A stretch of DNA of 7,094 bases. Origin: Actinomycetota bacterium (GTDB taxonomy: Bacteria; Actinomycetota; Thermoleophilia; Solirubrobacterales; Thermoleophilaceae). The DNA is taken from the NCBI GenBank assembly GCA_005883295.1, contig VAWV01000043.1, positions 1-7,094 on the forward strand, given 5' to 3'. The notes under the pieces are model-generated. The model made no database searches, was not told the DNA's origin, and saw nothing but the letters and a program-made list of their open reading frames with translations. The number at the start of each line of letters is the position of its first letter. The first letter of the stretch is position 1. Shown here piece by piece: positions 1 through 6,143 of the stretch. Made by a program: the position numbers and the translations under genes.

Positions 1-376
1 CGCCGAGCGCCGACAGCGCCACCCGCTGGGCGCGAGGGTCGAGCGTGGAGTGGAGGTCGTCGCCCGCCTTCGTCCCGCCGCCGAGCTGGTCGATCAGCGA
101 CTTGAACTCGTTCTCCTGCCCGGTGAGCTCGCGGTTGTAGGCCTTCTCGATCCCGGCGCTGCCGCGGGAGACGAACGAGTAGCCCACCGCGTGCGAGAAG
201 AGCGAGCCGGTCGGATAGCTGCGGTAGTAGCGGAGGGTCTCGCCGCTCCCGCCGTGGCGGTTCGCGGTCAGGTGCGTGCCGTCATCGGCGAGGATGAGCC
301 CGCGCGGGATGAAGAACACGAGCACGCCGAACAGCACCACGAACAGTCCGAACAGGCGGCCGATCTGGAGGTTCAA
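1..376 (-). CDS. pbpA: Class B penicillin-binding protein (PbpA type), N-terminal part, cut by window edge
   Basis: Peptidoglycan transpeptidase partner of the SEDS protein upstream; class B PBPs crosslink glycan strands outside the membrane. Only the first 125 codons are present; the transpeptidase domain with its SxxK, SxN and KTG motifs lies beyond the left edge. Visible: a short cytoplasmic start, one membrane segment (about residues 8-23), the RG-x-I-x-ADDG-x-x-L motif (about 25-36) typical of the PBP dimerisation/anchor domain, then YPTGSLFSHAVGYS and GSAGIEKAYNRELTG, both characteristic of actinobacterial PbpA, and a TLDPRAQ stretch. I chose the TTG start at 376-374: it overlaps the rodA stop as TTGA and has GGAGG six bases upstream. 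Compared with family members as I recall them, about 25-30 residues between the membrane segment and RG are missing (see findings). The PBP family is clear; the exact paralogue rests on gene order. Confidence 0.88.
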   Translation of the reverse strand, partial: MNLQIGRLFGLFVVLFGVLVFFIPRGLILADDGTHLTANRHGGSGETLRYYRSYPTGSLFSHAVGYSFVSRGSAGIEKAYNRELTGQENEFKSLIDQLGGGTKAGDDLHSTLDPRAQRVALSALG

Positions 377-1674
377 ACCAGCCCTCCCCGCACGCGTCCG
401 GGATCGCGCCGCGCGCGGTCGGAGATGACCAGGAGCAGCGCGACAAGAATGAAGTTGGCGACGATCGAGCTGCCGCCGTAGGAGACGAACGGAAGGGTGA
501 CGCCGGTCAGCGGGATCACCCGAGTGACGCCACCCACGATCACGAACACCTGCAGCGCGAAGACCGCGGTCAGCCCCGCGGCGAGCAGCGTGGAGAAGCC
601 CTCCGTGGCCATCGTCGCGGCCTTGAAGCCGCGCGCGACGAACAGCAGCGCGATCACGAGGATGGCGGTGCCGCCGAAGAGACCCAGCTCGTCCACGATC
701 ACCGCGTAGATCACGTCGGTGTGGGCCGCCGGGATTATGGGGTGGCCCTTCGTGACCTCGAGGAGCGATTGGCCGAACCCCTGGCCGAACAGCCCGCCAT
801 CCGCCTGGGCGAACACGGACTGGGCGATCTGGTACGCCTTGCCGTCCACGAGATCGGGGCGGAAGGGGTGCAGCCAGGCCTCCACCCGGTCGTGCACGTG
901 GGTGATGTGGTTGGCGAGGAAGGCCGAGCCGCCCACGAAGAGCGCGAGCCCGGGGAGCACCAGCGAGAGCCGGTTGGTGGCGACGTAGAGGACCGCGAGA
1001 AAGGCGCCGTAGAACATGATCGCGCTGCCCAGGTCGCGGATGAAGATCAGCATCAACATCGCCGCGCCCCAGATCACGAGGAGCGGCCCGAGGTGCTTGA
1101 GCGAGAGGCGCGGCAGGCGGCCCTGCACGAGCACGTCGCGCACCTCGTTCAGGTAGCTCGCGAGGAAGATGATGATCGCGATCTTCGATACCTCGGCGGG
1201 CTGGAACTGGATCGGCCCGATCCCGATCGACAGGTAGGCGCCGTTGGTCACGCGCCCGATCCCCGGTACGCGCGGCGCAAGCAGAAGGGCGATCCCGACC
1301 ACCGCGATCGTGTAGCGGTAGCGCTCCAGCCGCCGGTGGTCGCGCAGGAAGACGATCGTCGCGCAGAACAGGCCCAGCCCAACGCCGAACCAGACCGCCT
1401 GGCCGAGCGCCCGGTGCGGCGAGATCCGGTAGATCTCGACGAGCCCGAAGGCCGCCAGCAGCGCGACCAGCGGAAACATGTACGGGTCCGCGTCCGGTAG
1501 GCGAGCGCGGATGAAGATGTGCGCGAAGAGGCACGCGCCGAGGAAGACCAGCCCGTAGGTGACGGTGACCTTGTTGATGTCGCGCGAGCGCGTGATGAGG
1601 ACCGCCGTGAAGCCGGCCGTGACCAGCAGCGACACCGGCAGGAGCCCGAACAGCTCGCGGTTGCGGGCCTTCAT
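373..1674 (-). CDS. rodA: SEDS-family peptidoglycan glycosyltransferase (RodA/FtsW)
   Basis: Polytopic membrane enzyme that polymerises lipid II into glycan strands and works with a class B PBP, encoded directly downstream. The 433-residue protein has about 10-12 hydrophobic segments and the SEDS signatures: FQPAEVSKIA (about 157-166), IRDLGSA (212-218), a periplasmic loop with GGLFGQGFGQ (293-302), PAAHTDVIYAVIVDELG (315-331) with the conserved HTD aspartate D320, and the C-terminal LPFVSYGGSS (394-403). The ATG start overlaps the phosphatase stop as ATGA and has GGAG eight bases upstream; its stop overlaps the pbpA TTG. SEDS identity is very sure. RodA rather than FtsW is inferred from the order pstP-rodA-pbpA, which matches mycobacteria; motifs alone do not separate the two. 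Confidence 0.95.
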   Translation of the reverse strand: MKARNRELFGLLPVSLLVTAGFTAVLITRSRDINKVTVTYGLVFLGACLFAHIFIRARLPDADPYMFPLVALLAAFGLVEIYRISPHRALGQAVWFGVGLGLFCATIVFLRDHRRLERYRYTIAVVGIALLLAPRVPGIGRVTNGAYLSIGIGPIQFQPAEVSKIAIIIFLASYLNEVRDVLVQGRLPRLSLKHLGPLLVIWGAAMLMLIFIRDLGSAIMFYGAFLAVLYVATNRLSLVLPGLALFVGGSAFLANHITHVHDRVEAWLHPFRPDLVDGKAYQIAQSVFAQADGGLFGQGFGQSLLEVTKGHPIIPAAHTDVIYAVIVDELGLFGGTAILVIALLFVARGFKAATMATEGFSTLLAAGLTAVFALQVFVIVGGVTRVIPLTGVTLPFVSYGGSSIVANFILVALLLVISDRARRDPGRVRGGLV

Positions 1675-2963
1675 CGCGGCGTCTCCGAGCGCTCGAGCTC
1701 GCGAAGCCGCGTGACCGCGTCGCCGCGGCTGCGCAGCTGGTGGTCGAGCAGGTTCGCGCGCTGGCGGTGATTCGTGATCGCGGACGCGGGCACGTCGCTC
1801 GAGTACACCCGCGTGTAGAGGTGGATCCCGAGCGGCAGGTCGTAGGGCAGCCCGCGGTAGAGCGCGACCACCCCGCGTGCGTCCGTGCCGATGAAGTAGA
1901 ACTGGCGACCGCCCTCGTACAGGCCGAAGACGGCAGCGGCCACCGCCAGCACGGCGATCGCGGCACCGATCCGGCGGCGGCTCCGCCGCCGGCCCGCGGG
2001 CCGCCGTCGCGCCTCGTCGGGCGGCAGCACCCGCACCGGGCTCTGGCGGGGCGCTCGCCGCTCGGTTGCGGGCCGCGCCTCGGGGGCCGCGTGCTCGCGC
2101 GCCCTCGCCGCCTCGTCCGCTCCGATCGCCATGGTCCCAGCGTCCGCCTTGGCCTCTGCGACCGCGTCGCGCACGGTCTCGGAGCTGAGGCCCTCCTCGG
2201 CCTCCTTGCCGCTGAGCGTGTCGGGCGGTGGCTCGGGCTCCGGCTCGCCGTCGGACTCGAGCCGGAAGAGCACGACCGTGATGTTGTCCTTGCCACCGGC
2301 CTCGTTCGCGGCGTCCACGAGCTGACTGGCGGCGCCGTCGAGCGATCGTGAGCCCTTCAGGATTGCGGTCATGTCCTCCTCGGAGACCATCCCGGAGAGG
2401 CCGTCCGAGCAGATCAGGTACACGTCGCCGTCACGCGCCGAGTCCGTGAATGTCTCGACGTCCACCTCCGGCTCGGGCCCCAGCGCGCGGGTGATGATCG
2501 AGCGCTGCGGATGGCTCTCGGCCTCCTCGGGCGTGAGCCGTCCCTGGCGCATCAGCTCCTCCACCAGCGAGTGGTCCTCGGTGAGGCGCTCGAGCTTGCC
2601 GTCGCGGAGGCGGTACAGCCGGCTGTCGCCCACGTGGCCGACCGCCACCTCACGGCCCGTGACCATCGCCGCGGTGAGCGTGGTCCCCATCCCCGCGTGC
2701 TCGGTGTCGCCCTGCGCCATCTCGTAGATCCGGCGATTCGCCTCCTGCGCGACGCTGCGGAGCGTCTCCTCGGGCGACGCGTCCTTCGCCGCGCTGTCGA
2801 AGGCCTCGACGGCCATGCGCGACGCGACCTCACCCGCGCGCGCCCCACCCATCCCGTCGGCGACGGCGAAGAGCGGATCGCGCTCGAGGTAGGAGTCCTC
2901 GTTGCTCTGGCGCTGGCGCCCAACGTTCGTGAGACTTGCCTTTTCAGCGGTCCGAAGCGCCAC
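1671..2963 (-). CDS. pstP: Membrane-anchored PP2C Ser/Thr protein phosphatase (PstP type)
   Basis: Metal-dependent phosphatase that reverses Ser/Thr phosphorylation of kinases, FHA proteins and wall enzymes. The PP2C domain (about residues 5-236) shows the metal-binding set: NED (21-23), ADGMGG (35-40), MGTT (92-95), GHVGDSR (109-115), CSDGLSG (185-191, D187) and GGKDNITVV (223-231). A Glu/Pro- and Ala-rich cytoplasmic linker follows (about 237-320), then a very basic patch (about 318-331), one membrane segment (about 333-349) and a short extracytoplasmic tail (350-430) containing VVALYRGLPYDLPLGIHLYT, which recalls the PstP outer domain. The GTG start lies three bases after the fhaB stop with GAGGA seven bases upstream; the stop overlaps the rodA start. 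At 430 residues it is shorter than mycobacterial PstP, mainly in the outer tail. All catalytic residues I know of are present. Confidence 0.95.
   Translation of the reverse strand: MALRTAEKASLTNVGRQRQSNEDSYLERDPLFAVADGMGGARAGEVASRMAVEAFDSAAKDASPEETLRSVAQEANRRIYEMAQGDTEHAGMGTTLTAAMVTGREVAVGHVGDSRLYRLRDGKLERLTEDHSLVEELMRQGRLTPEEAESHPQRSIITRALGPEPEVDVETFTDSARDGDVYLICSDGLSGMVSEEDMTAILKGSRSLDGAASQLVDAANEAGGKDNITVVLFRLESDGEPEPEPPPDTLSGKEAEEGLSSETVRDAVAEAKADAGTMAIGADEAARAREHAAPEARPATERRAPRQSPVRVLPPDEARRRPAGRRRSRRRIGAAIAVLAVAAAVFGLYEGGRQFYFIGTDARGVVALYRGLPYDLPLGIHLYTRVYSSDVPASAITNHRQRANLLDHQLRSRGDAVTRLRELERSETPR
1971..2002. repeat. Perfect inverted repeat and adjacent palindrome inside pstP
   Basis: CCGGCGGCGG (1971-1980) and CCGCCGCCGG (1983-1992) are perfect 10-base inverted arms around a 2-base centre. 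They are followed at once, with a 2-base overlap, by the 12-base palindrome GGCCCGCGGGCC (1991-2002). On the coding strand the first repeat encodes GRRRSRRRIG, the basic patch before the phosphatase membrane helix, so Arg codon choice can explain much of the symmetry. It could form a strong mRNA hairpin between the catalytic and membrane parts. Confidence 0.6.
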
Positions 2964-2966
2964 GGC

Positions 2967-3381
2967 TCATTCCTCGTAGCGGTACTCGGTCTCGCCGATA
3001 CGGATCGTGTCGTCCGGCTGCAGCTGCTCGACGGCCTGCAGCTGGCGTTCGTTCAGATAGGTCCCGTTTGTGGACCCCATGTCCTCGATGTACATCGACC
3101 CCCCGCGGGGGAAGATCCGCGCGTGCGAGGACGAGGCGAACGAGTCCTCGATCCGAACGTCCGCGGTCGGTGCCCTGCCGAGGATCGCCTCGTCGTGGAT
3201 CTCGAACACCGTCCCCGGCGGATGGCCCATCGCCGCTATCACCACCAGCTGCGGCTGGATGCCGTGCGGTCCTCCTCCACGCCACGTCGCGCGTCGCGCT
3301 CCAGGCGACCCACAGGAGGAACAGATAGAGAACGGCCAGGAAGCCGAACTTCAATGCGACGGCGACGGGATCCGTGTGCAC
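2967..3381 (-). CDS. fhaB: FhaB-type membrane-anchored FHA protein, split between two reading frames
   Basis: FHA domains bind phosphothreonine; mycobacterial FhaB (FipA-linked) connects kinase signalling to cell-wall and division proteins. The expected product is an N-terminal anchor plus one FHA domain. The anchor is read from GTG 3381, four bases after the fhaA stop, with GGAG seven bases upstream: VHTDPVAVALKFGF, then a membrane helix (about residues 11-29). The FHA domain is read in the +1 frame and ends at TGA 2969-2967; it shows ILGRAP, an SSSH turn and GSTNGTYLN. The FHA frame is closed by TGA at 3353-3351 and has no ribosome site near its GTG codons (3248, 3245), so separate initiation looks poor. 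Dropping one base within the GGAGGAGG run (about 3271-3278) gives a continuous protein of about 138 residues reading VAWRRPHGIQPQLVV across the join, close to the usual 155. Either a frameshifted gene, a sequence error, or a shift site. Confidence 0.82.
3268..3279 (-). other. Frame junction in fhaB at a tandem AGG AGG codon pair
   Basis: In the anchor frame the codons are TGG AGG AGG ACC (Trp35 Arg36 Arg37 Thr38). The FHA frame here reads GGA GGA GGA CCG, one base further on. A +1 shift within or just after the Arg pair gives the expected FhaB. Tandem AGG is known to provoke +1 slippage in E. coli, where AGG is rare, and AGGAGG is also Shine-Dalgarno-like. In a GC-rich actinobacterium AGG need not be rare, so a one-base sequence error is at least as likely. 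No start codon lies 5-10 bases downstream of this purine run, which argues against an internal ribosome site. Confidence 0.5.
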
Positions 3382-3385
3382 GCTG

Positions 3386-4147
3386 CTACTCCAGCTCGAA
3401 GCGCAGCCTGGCCAGTCCGAAGGCCAGCTCGTCGCCGGGCTGCAGGACGGCCTCCTGCACGCGCCGGCCGTTGACCTTGACGCCGTTGGTGGAGCCAAGG
3501 TCGGTCACGATCCAGCTCCCGTCCTCGTTGCGAAGCTCCGCGTGGCGGCGCGACGAGTTCGGGTCCTCGAGCGTGATGTCACAGTCGCGGCTGCGCCCGA
3601 TCAGCACGCGGCTGCCCGTGAGCACCGAGCGCTTGCCCTCGCCCACGAGCAGCGCGCGCCCCCTGGCCGCCGGCGGGGGCGTGAGCGGGCGCGCCTCGCG
3701 GTCCGGCGAGTAGACCATGGTGTGGCCGAAGTCGCCGGCCGAGGCTCCCGCCTCGATCGGCACCTCCTCGCCATCGGGTCCCCCGACGAGGGCGGTCTGG
3801 ATCCCGAACTCCCCCAGCGCGAGGCGGTCGTCGGTCTTGAACTCGACCGATGGCCGGGTGATCAACGCGAGCCCCTCGTTGCGGGCGTGCTCGAGGAGGT
3901 AGTCGGAGAGCTCCTTCTTGACGCCGTCCTCGTAGCCCTCGAACTGCGCGCGGTCCTGCGGCGAGAGCCACACCGTGTACTGGTTGGGGACATAGGTGCG
4001 AGAGATCGAGACCGTCTGGTTGTCCTGCATCTCCTTGGCGAGCTTGCGCGCGATCTCGACCGGCTGGACGCGGGACTTGAAGGCGCGGCTGAACGCGCCC
4101 CCGACGAGCCCCTCGATCTTCGCCTCCAGGTTGCGAAGGACGCTCAC
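3386..4147 (-). CDS. fhaA: FhaA: DUF3662 domain plus C-terminal FHA domain
   Basis: Phosphothreonine-reading scaffold; in mycobacteria FhaA binds the phosphorylated pseudokinase domain of MviN/MurJ and restrains peptidoglycan synthesis. The 253-residue protein starts with the DUF3662 domain (about 1-120): LRNLEAKIEGLVGGAFSRAF, VQPVEIARKLAKEM and SRTYVPNQYTVWLSP are hallmark stretches. A short linker (about 122-165, Pro/Ala-rich at the end) leads to the FHA domain (about 168-253) with VLIGRSRDCD (181-190), NSSRRHAEL (197-205) and DLGSTNGVKVNG (216-227), which hold the phosphate-contacting Arg, Ser and Asn positions. It is shorter than Mycobacterium tuberculosis FhaA (527 residues) because the long low-complexity linker is missing. 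The GTG start lies 12 bases after the kinase stop; an AGGA about 11 bases upstream is a weak ribosome site, so coupling to kinase translation is likely. Identity is firm. Confidence 0.95.
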   Translation of the reverse strand: MSVLRNLEAKIEGLVGGAFSRAFKSRVQPVEIARKLAKEMQDNQTVSISRTYVPNQYTVWLSPQDRAQFEGYEDGVKKELSDYLLEHARNEGLALITRPSVEFKTDDRLALGEFGIQTALVGGPDGEEVPIEAGASAGDFGHTMVYSPDREARPLTPPPAARGRALLVGEGKRSVLTGSRVLIGRSRDCDITLEDPNSSRRHAELRNEDGSWIVTDLGSTNGVKVNGRRVQEAVLQPGDELAFGLARLRFELE

Positions 4148-4159
4148 GGTCGAGCCATC

Positions 4160-6007
4160 CTAGGGAAACTGAGCGGGTTCGCCGGCCCTTCTCCAGAGCC
4201 CCCAGGCCCGCGCTGCGACGGCCGCCAGGGCGCCAAGCGCCGCACCCGCCGCGGCGCCGCGCGCATCGGTCCCGTGAATATGCGACCCGGCGAGCTCGGC
4301 CACGGCGCGGTGGGCGCCCGTGAGCAGGGCCCCCCAGACAACCGCGCCGGCGATGTCGAGCGCCAGCGAGCGACCGCGGACGACGAGCGGGAGCACCGCG
4401 GCCGCGGCGGCCCACACCGCGGCGCCCACCAGGACGGGCGAGCTGGCGAGCGGAAGCAGCGCGTCGCTCGCCGCGCCCGGGAGGGAGCGCGCCCACGCAG
4501 CGCGGGCGGCGGCGTCGACGGGCGGGCCGAACAGCAGCCGGTCGGACGTGAGCAGCTCCGCGCAGCAGAGCCACACGTAGCCCGCCGCCGCCAGGCCGGC
4601 GCGGCGAAGAGCGGTGGAGGCGAACCCGGCGATGGCCGGGTAAAACGGACCCAGCCCGGCAGCCCCGAGGAGCGGCGCAAGCGCCGGGACCGACCATCCG
4701 CGCCGCACCCGCGGAGCGAGCACCGGCGCGGCCACGAGGGCCGCGCCCACGACGAGCGCGGTCCCGTCGCGCAGCTCCCATCCGAGCCAGGCGACGAACC
4801 CGGCCGCACCCAGCAGCCAGCCCAGCCGGGGCAGCAGCGCCACGACGATCGCAACCGCGGCGGCCGCGGCAGCCGGCGAGAAGCGCGGGTGCGGTCCGAG
4901 CGTCTCCAGCCCCGCGAGGGCGAGGCCGCCCGCCGAGAGACCGGCTCCAGCCCGGGTGAGCAGGTCGCGCGAGCGACCGCCGGAAAGAACGTCCTCGAGC
5001 ACGCGCGTCCGCTCGTCGGTGGTGCGGGGGATGCCGAGCCGCTGGAGCGTCTCCGGCTCGCGCAGGCCGCCGCTGTCGGCCAGCTCCGGCGCCGCCTCGC
5101 GCAGCGCTTCGCGGAGCGTGGAGAGCTTGGGGCGCCGCTCGGGGACCGGATCGAGCGCTGCGTCGATCCACGCGCACAGGTCGCGCGGGAGGTCCGGCCG
5201 GTAGGCGGCCATCGAGGGCATGCGCCGTCCGAGCCGGCGAGCCGTTGCGGCCGGGCTCGGCCCGCGCACCGGGTTCGAGCCGGTCCACGCCTCATAGAGC
5301 GTGAGCGCAAGCGCGTACACGTCCGCCGCCGCGGTCACCCGCGCGCCCTCGGCCTGCTCGGGAGCCATGTACGCGAGCGTCCCCACCACGTCCCCGGTGC
5401 GGGTCAGCGGATCGGCGGCCCCGAGGTACGCCACGCCGAAGTCGGCGAGCTTCGCGAACCCGGCGCCCACCGCCGGGTCCGCAGCGACGATCACGTTCTG
5501 CGGCTTCACGTCGCGGTGGATCACCTTGCGATCGTGCGCGTGGGCCAGGGCGTCGCAGAGGGCGGCGCCGATACGGGCGACGTCCCGATCCGACAGCGCG
5601 CCCGCGTGCGCGAGTTCCCCAAGCGTCCGGCCGTGGACGAGCTCGGAGACCAGGTACACGGCATCCTCGTCCTCGCCCAGCTCGTACAGAGCGACGATCC
5701 CAGGGTGGTTCAGGCGCGCCGCCACGCGCGCCTCGCGAACGGTGCGCTCGGGCACCGGACCGTCGCCCTCCCGCTCGACGACCTTCACCGCCACCTCGCG
5801 CTCCAGCTTCTCGTCAAAGGCCAGCCACACCACGCCGAAGCCGCCGGCGCCGAGCCTTCGCTCGAGCCGGTAGCGATCCAGGATCAGCCGGTGGCGGTCC
5901 CCTCGGGAGGACCCGAAACGGCGCCCAGGATCCGCCTCCACCGCCGGCGTCCGGCTGTCGTCGAGGCGCACTGTGCGCAGCTCCTCGGTGGTGGGAGGAC
6001 GTTCCAC
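4160..6007 (-). CDS. Ser/Thr protein kinase with C-terminal multi-pass membrane domain
   Basis: Hanks-type kinase phosphorylating Ser/Thr on partner proteins; the FHA proteins and phosphatase downstream are its likely readers and eraser. After a 44-residue leader, the kinase domain (about 45-305) has every catalytic element: GAGGFGVV loop (53-60), VAVK lysine K75, helix-C E92, HRDVKPQN (164-171) with D166, DFG (189-191), a TRTGDVVGT activation loop (202-210) and APE (215-217). After a soluble linker (about 305-350), residues 352-602 are Ala/Leu/Val-rich with about seven to nine hydrophobic segments. There are no PASTA repeats, so it is not a PknB orthologue. I chose GTG 6007 (615 residues): it has AGGA six bases upstream, and the longer open frame back to 6340 reads unlike protein and overlaps the divergent gene. 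First gene of the operon; stop TAG is 12 bases before fhaA. Confidence 0.93.
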   Translation of the reverse strand: MERPPTTEELRTVRLDDSRTPAVEADPGRRFGSSRGDRHRLILDRYRLERRLGAGGFGVVWLAFDEKLEREVAVKVVEREGDGPVPERTVREARVAARLNHPGIVALYELGEDEDAVYLVSELVHGRTLGELAHAGALSDRDVARIGAALCDALAHAHDRKVIHRDVKPQNVIVAADPAVGAGFAKLADFGVAYLGAADPLTRTGDVVGTLAYMAPEQAEGARVTAAADVYALALTLYEAWTGSNPVRGPSPAATARRLGRRMPSMAAYRPDLPRDLCAWIDAALDPVPERRPKLSTLREALREAAPELADSGGLREPETLQRLGIPRTTDERTRVLEDVLSGGRSRDLLTRAGAGLSAGGLALAGLETLGPHPRFSPAAAAAAVAIVVALLPRLGWLLGAAGFVAWLGWELRDGTALVVGAALVAAPVLAPRVRRGWSVPALAPLLGAAGLGPFYPAIAGFASTALRRAGLAAAGYVWLCCAELLTSDRLLFGPPVDAAARAAWARSLPGAASDALLPLASSPVLVGAAVWAAAAAVLPLVVRGRSLALDIAGAVVWGALLTGAHRAVAELAGSHIHGTDARGAAAGAALGALAAVAARAWGLWRRAGEPAQFP

Positions 6008-6046
6008 TTCGGATCCTGTGTTCGGGCCGGGCGGATGGCTCCCTGC

Positions 6047-6063
6047 CCCGCCCGGAAGGCGGG
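6047..6063. other. Short GC hairpin in the kinase 5' leader region
   Basis: CCCGCC (6047-6052) pairs perfectly with GGCGGG (6058-6063) around a five-base loop. It lies 40 bases upstream of the kinase GTG and would fold in the kinase mRNA leader if transcription starts near 6090. There is no T-tract on either side, so it is not an intrinsic terminator. Six-base GC stems arise often by chance at this base composition. Confidence 0.3.
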
Positions 6064-6088
6064 AATGGCAGATCACGCCCGCCCGGAG

Positions 6089-6097
6089 TGTGATACT
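6089..6097 (+). promoter_or_regulatory. Possible extended -10 promoter element for the plus-strand gene
   Basis: TG-T-GATACT resembles an extended -10 (TGn plus TATAAT, 4 of 6 matches) in one of the few AT-bearing stretches of the gap, about 47 bases before the GTG start. No recognisable -35 lies 17 bases upstream. The reverse strand of the same place reads TATCAC, also 4 of 6, so it could equally serve the kinase operon. Weak evidence. Confidence 0.25.
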
Positions 6098-6133
6098 TCC
6101 GCCCCATAGCCTGCCACGGTGGGAGGGCTGGCT

Positions 6134-6137
6134 GGAG
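6134..6137 (+). promoter_or_regulatory. Ribosome binding site deciding the start of the plus-strand gene
   Basis: GGAG lies six bases before GTG 6144. The frame stays open upstream past another GTG at 6090, but that codon has no purine-rich site at a suitable distance and sits in the putative promoter, so 6144 is preferred. Confidence 0.55.
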
Positions 6138-6143
6138 CGCTCC

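Larger units (their letters stand above)
6008..6143. promoter_or_regulatory. Divergent intergenic region between the kinase operon and the plus-strand gene
   Basis: At 136 bases, this is the only sizeable non-coding stretch. It must hold the start signals for the plus-strand gene and probably for the operon, since no other gap upstream of fhaA is large enough. It contains an AGTGT-G-ATACT near-palindrome (6087-6097) and a short GC hairpin (6047-6063), both listed separately. No clear -35/-10 pair with good spacing is visible on either strand. Confidence 0.5.

Noticed and set aside
50..481. Plus-strand open frame of 143 codons over pbpA and the end of rodA
   Set aside because: It is antisense to motif-bearing PBP and SEDS coding sequence and has no recognisable domain.
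1971..2002. Transcription terminator inside pstP
   Set aside because: Strong stem potential but no following T-tract on either strand, and it lies inside a coding region encoding an Arg-rich patch.
2967..3248. Free-standing small FHA protein started at GTG 3248 or 3245
   Set aside because: No ribosome site precedes these codons; the AGGAGG upstream is 25 bases away, and an in-operon anchor with its own good start lies directly before. Kept only as an alternative reading of fhaB.
2944..3498. A separate 184-codon minus-strand gene over the fhaA end and fhaB
   Set aside because: Its first 39 codons overlap the FHA domain of fhaA and look random. Only the part from GTG 3381 to about 3270 is real, as the fhaB anchor; the rest is out of frame with the FHA domain.
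3579..5310. Two further long minus-strand frames (569 and 388 codons) within the kinase and fhaA region
   Set aside because: They are other frames of the kinase/fhaA DNA with Arg/Pro/Ser-rich text and no motifs, while the kinase and FHA frames hold complete conserved motifs.
3374..6109. Plus-strand open frame of 911 codons opposite the kinase, fhaA and the fhaB anchor
   Set aside because: Composition is dominated by Arg, Gly, Ala and His-rich low-complexity text with no domain. It mirrors the third-position GC of the real minus-strand genes, a usual shadow in very GC-rich DNA.
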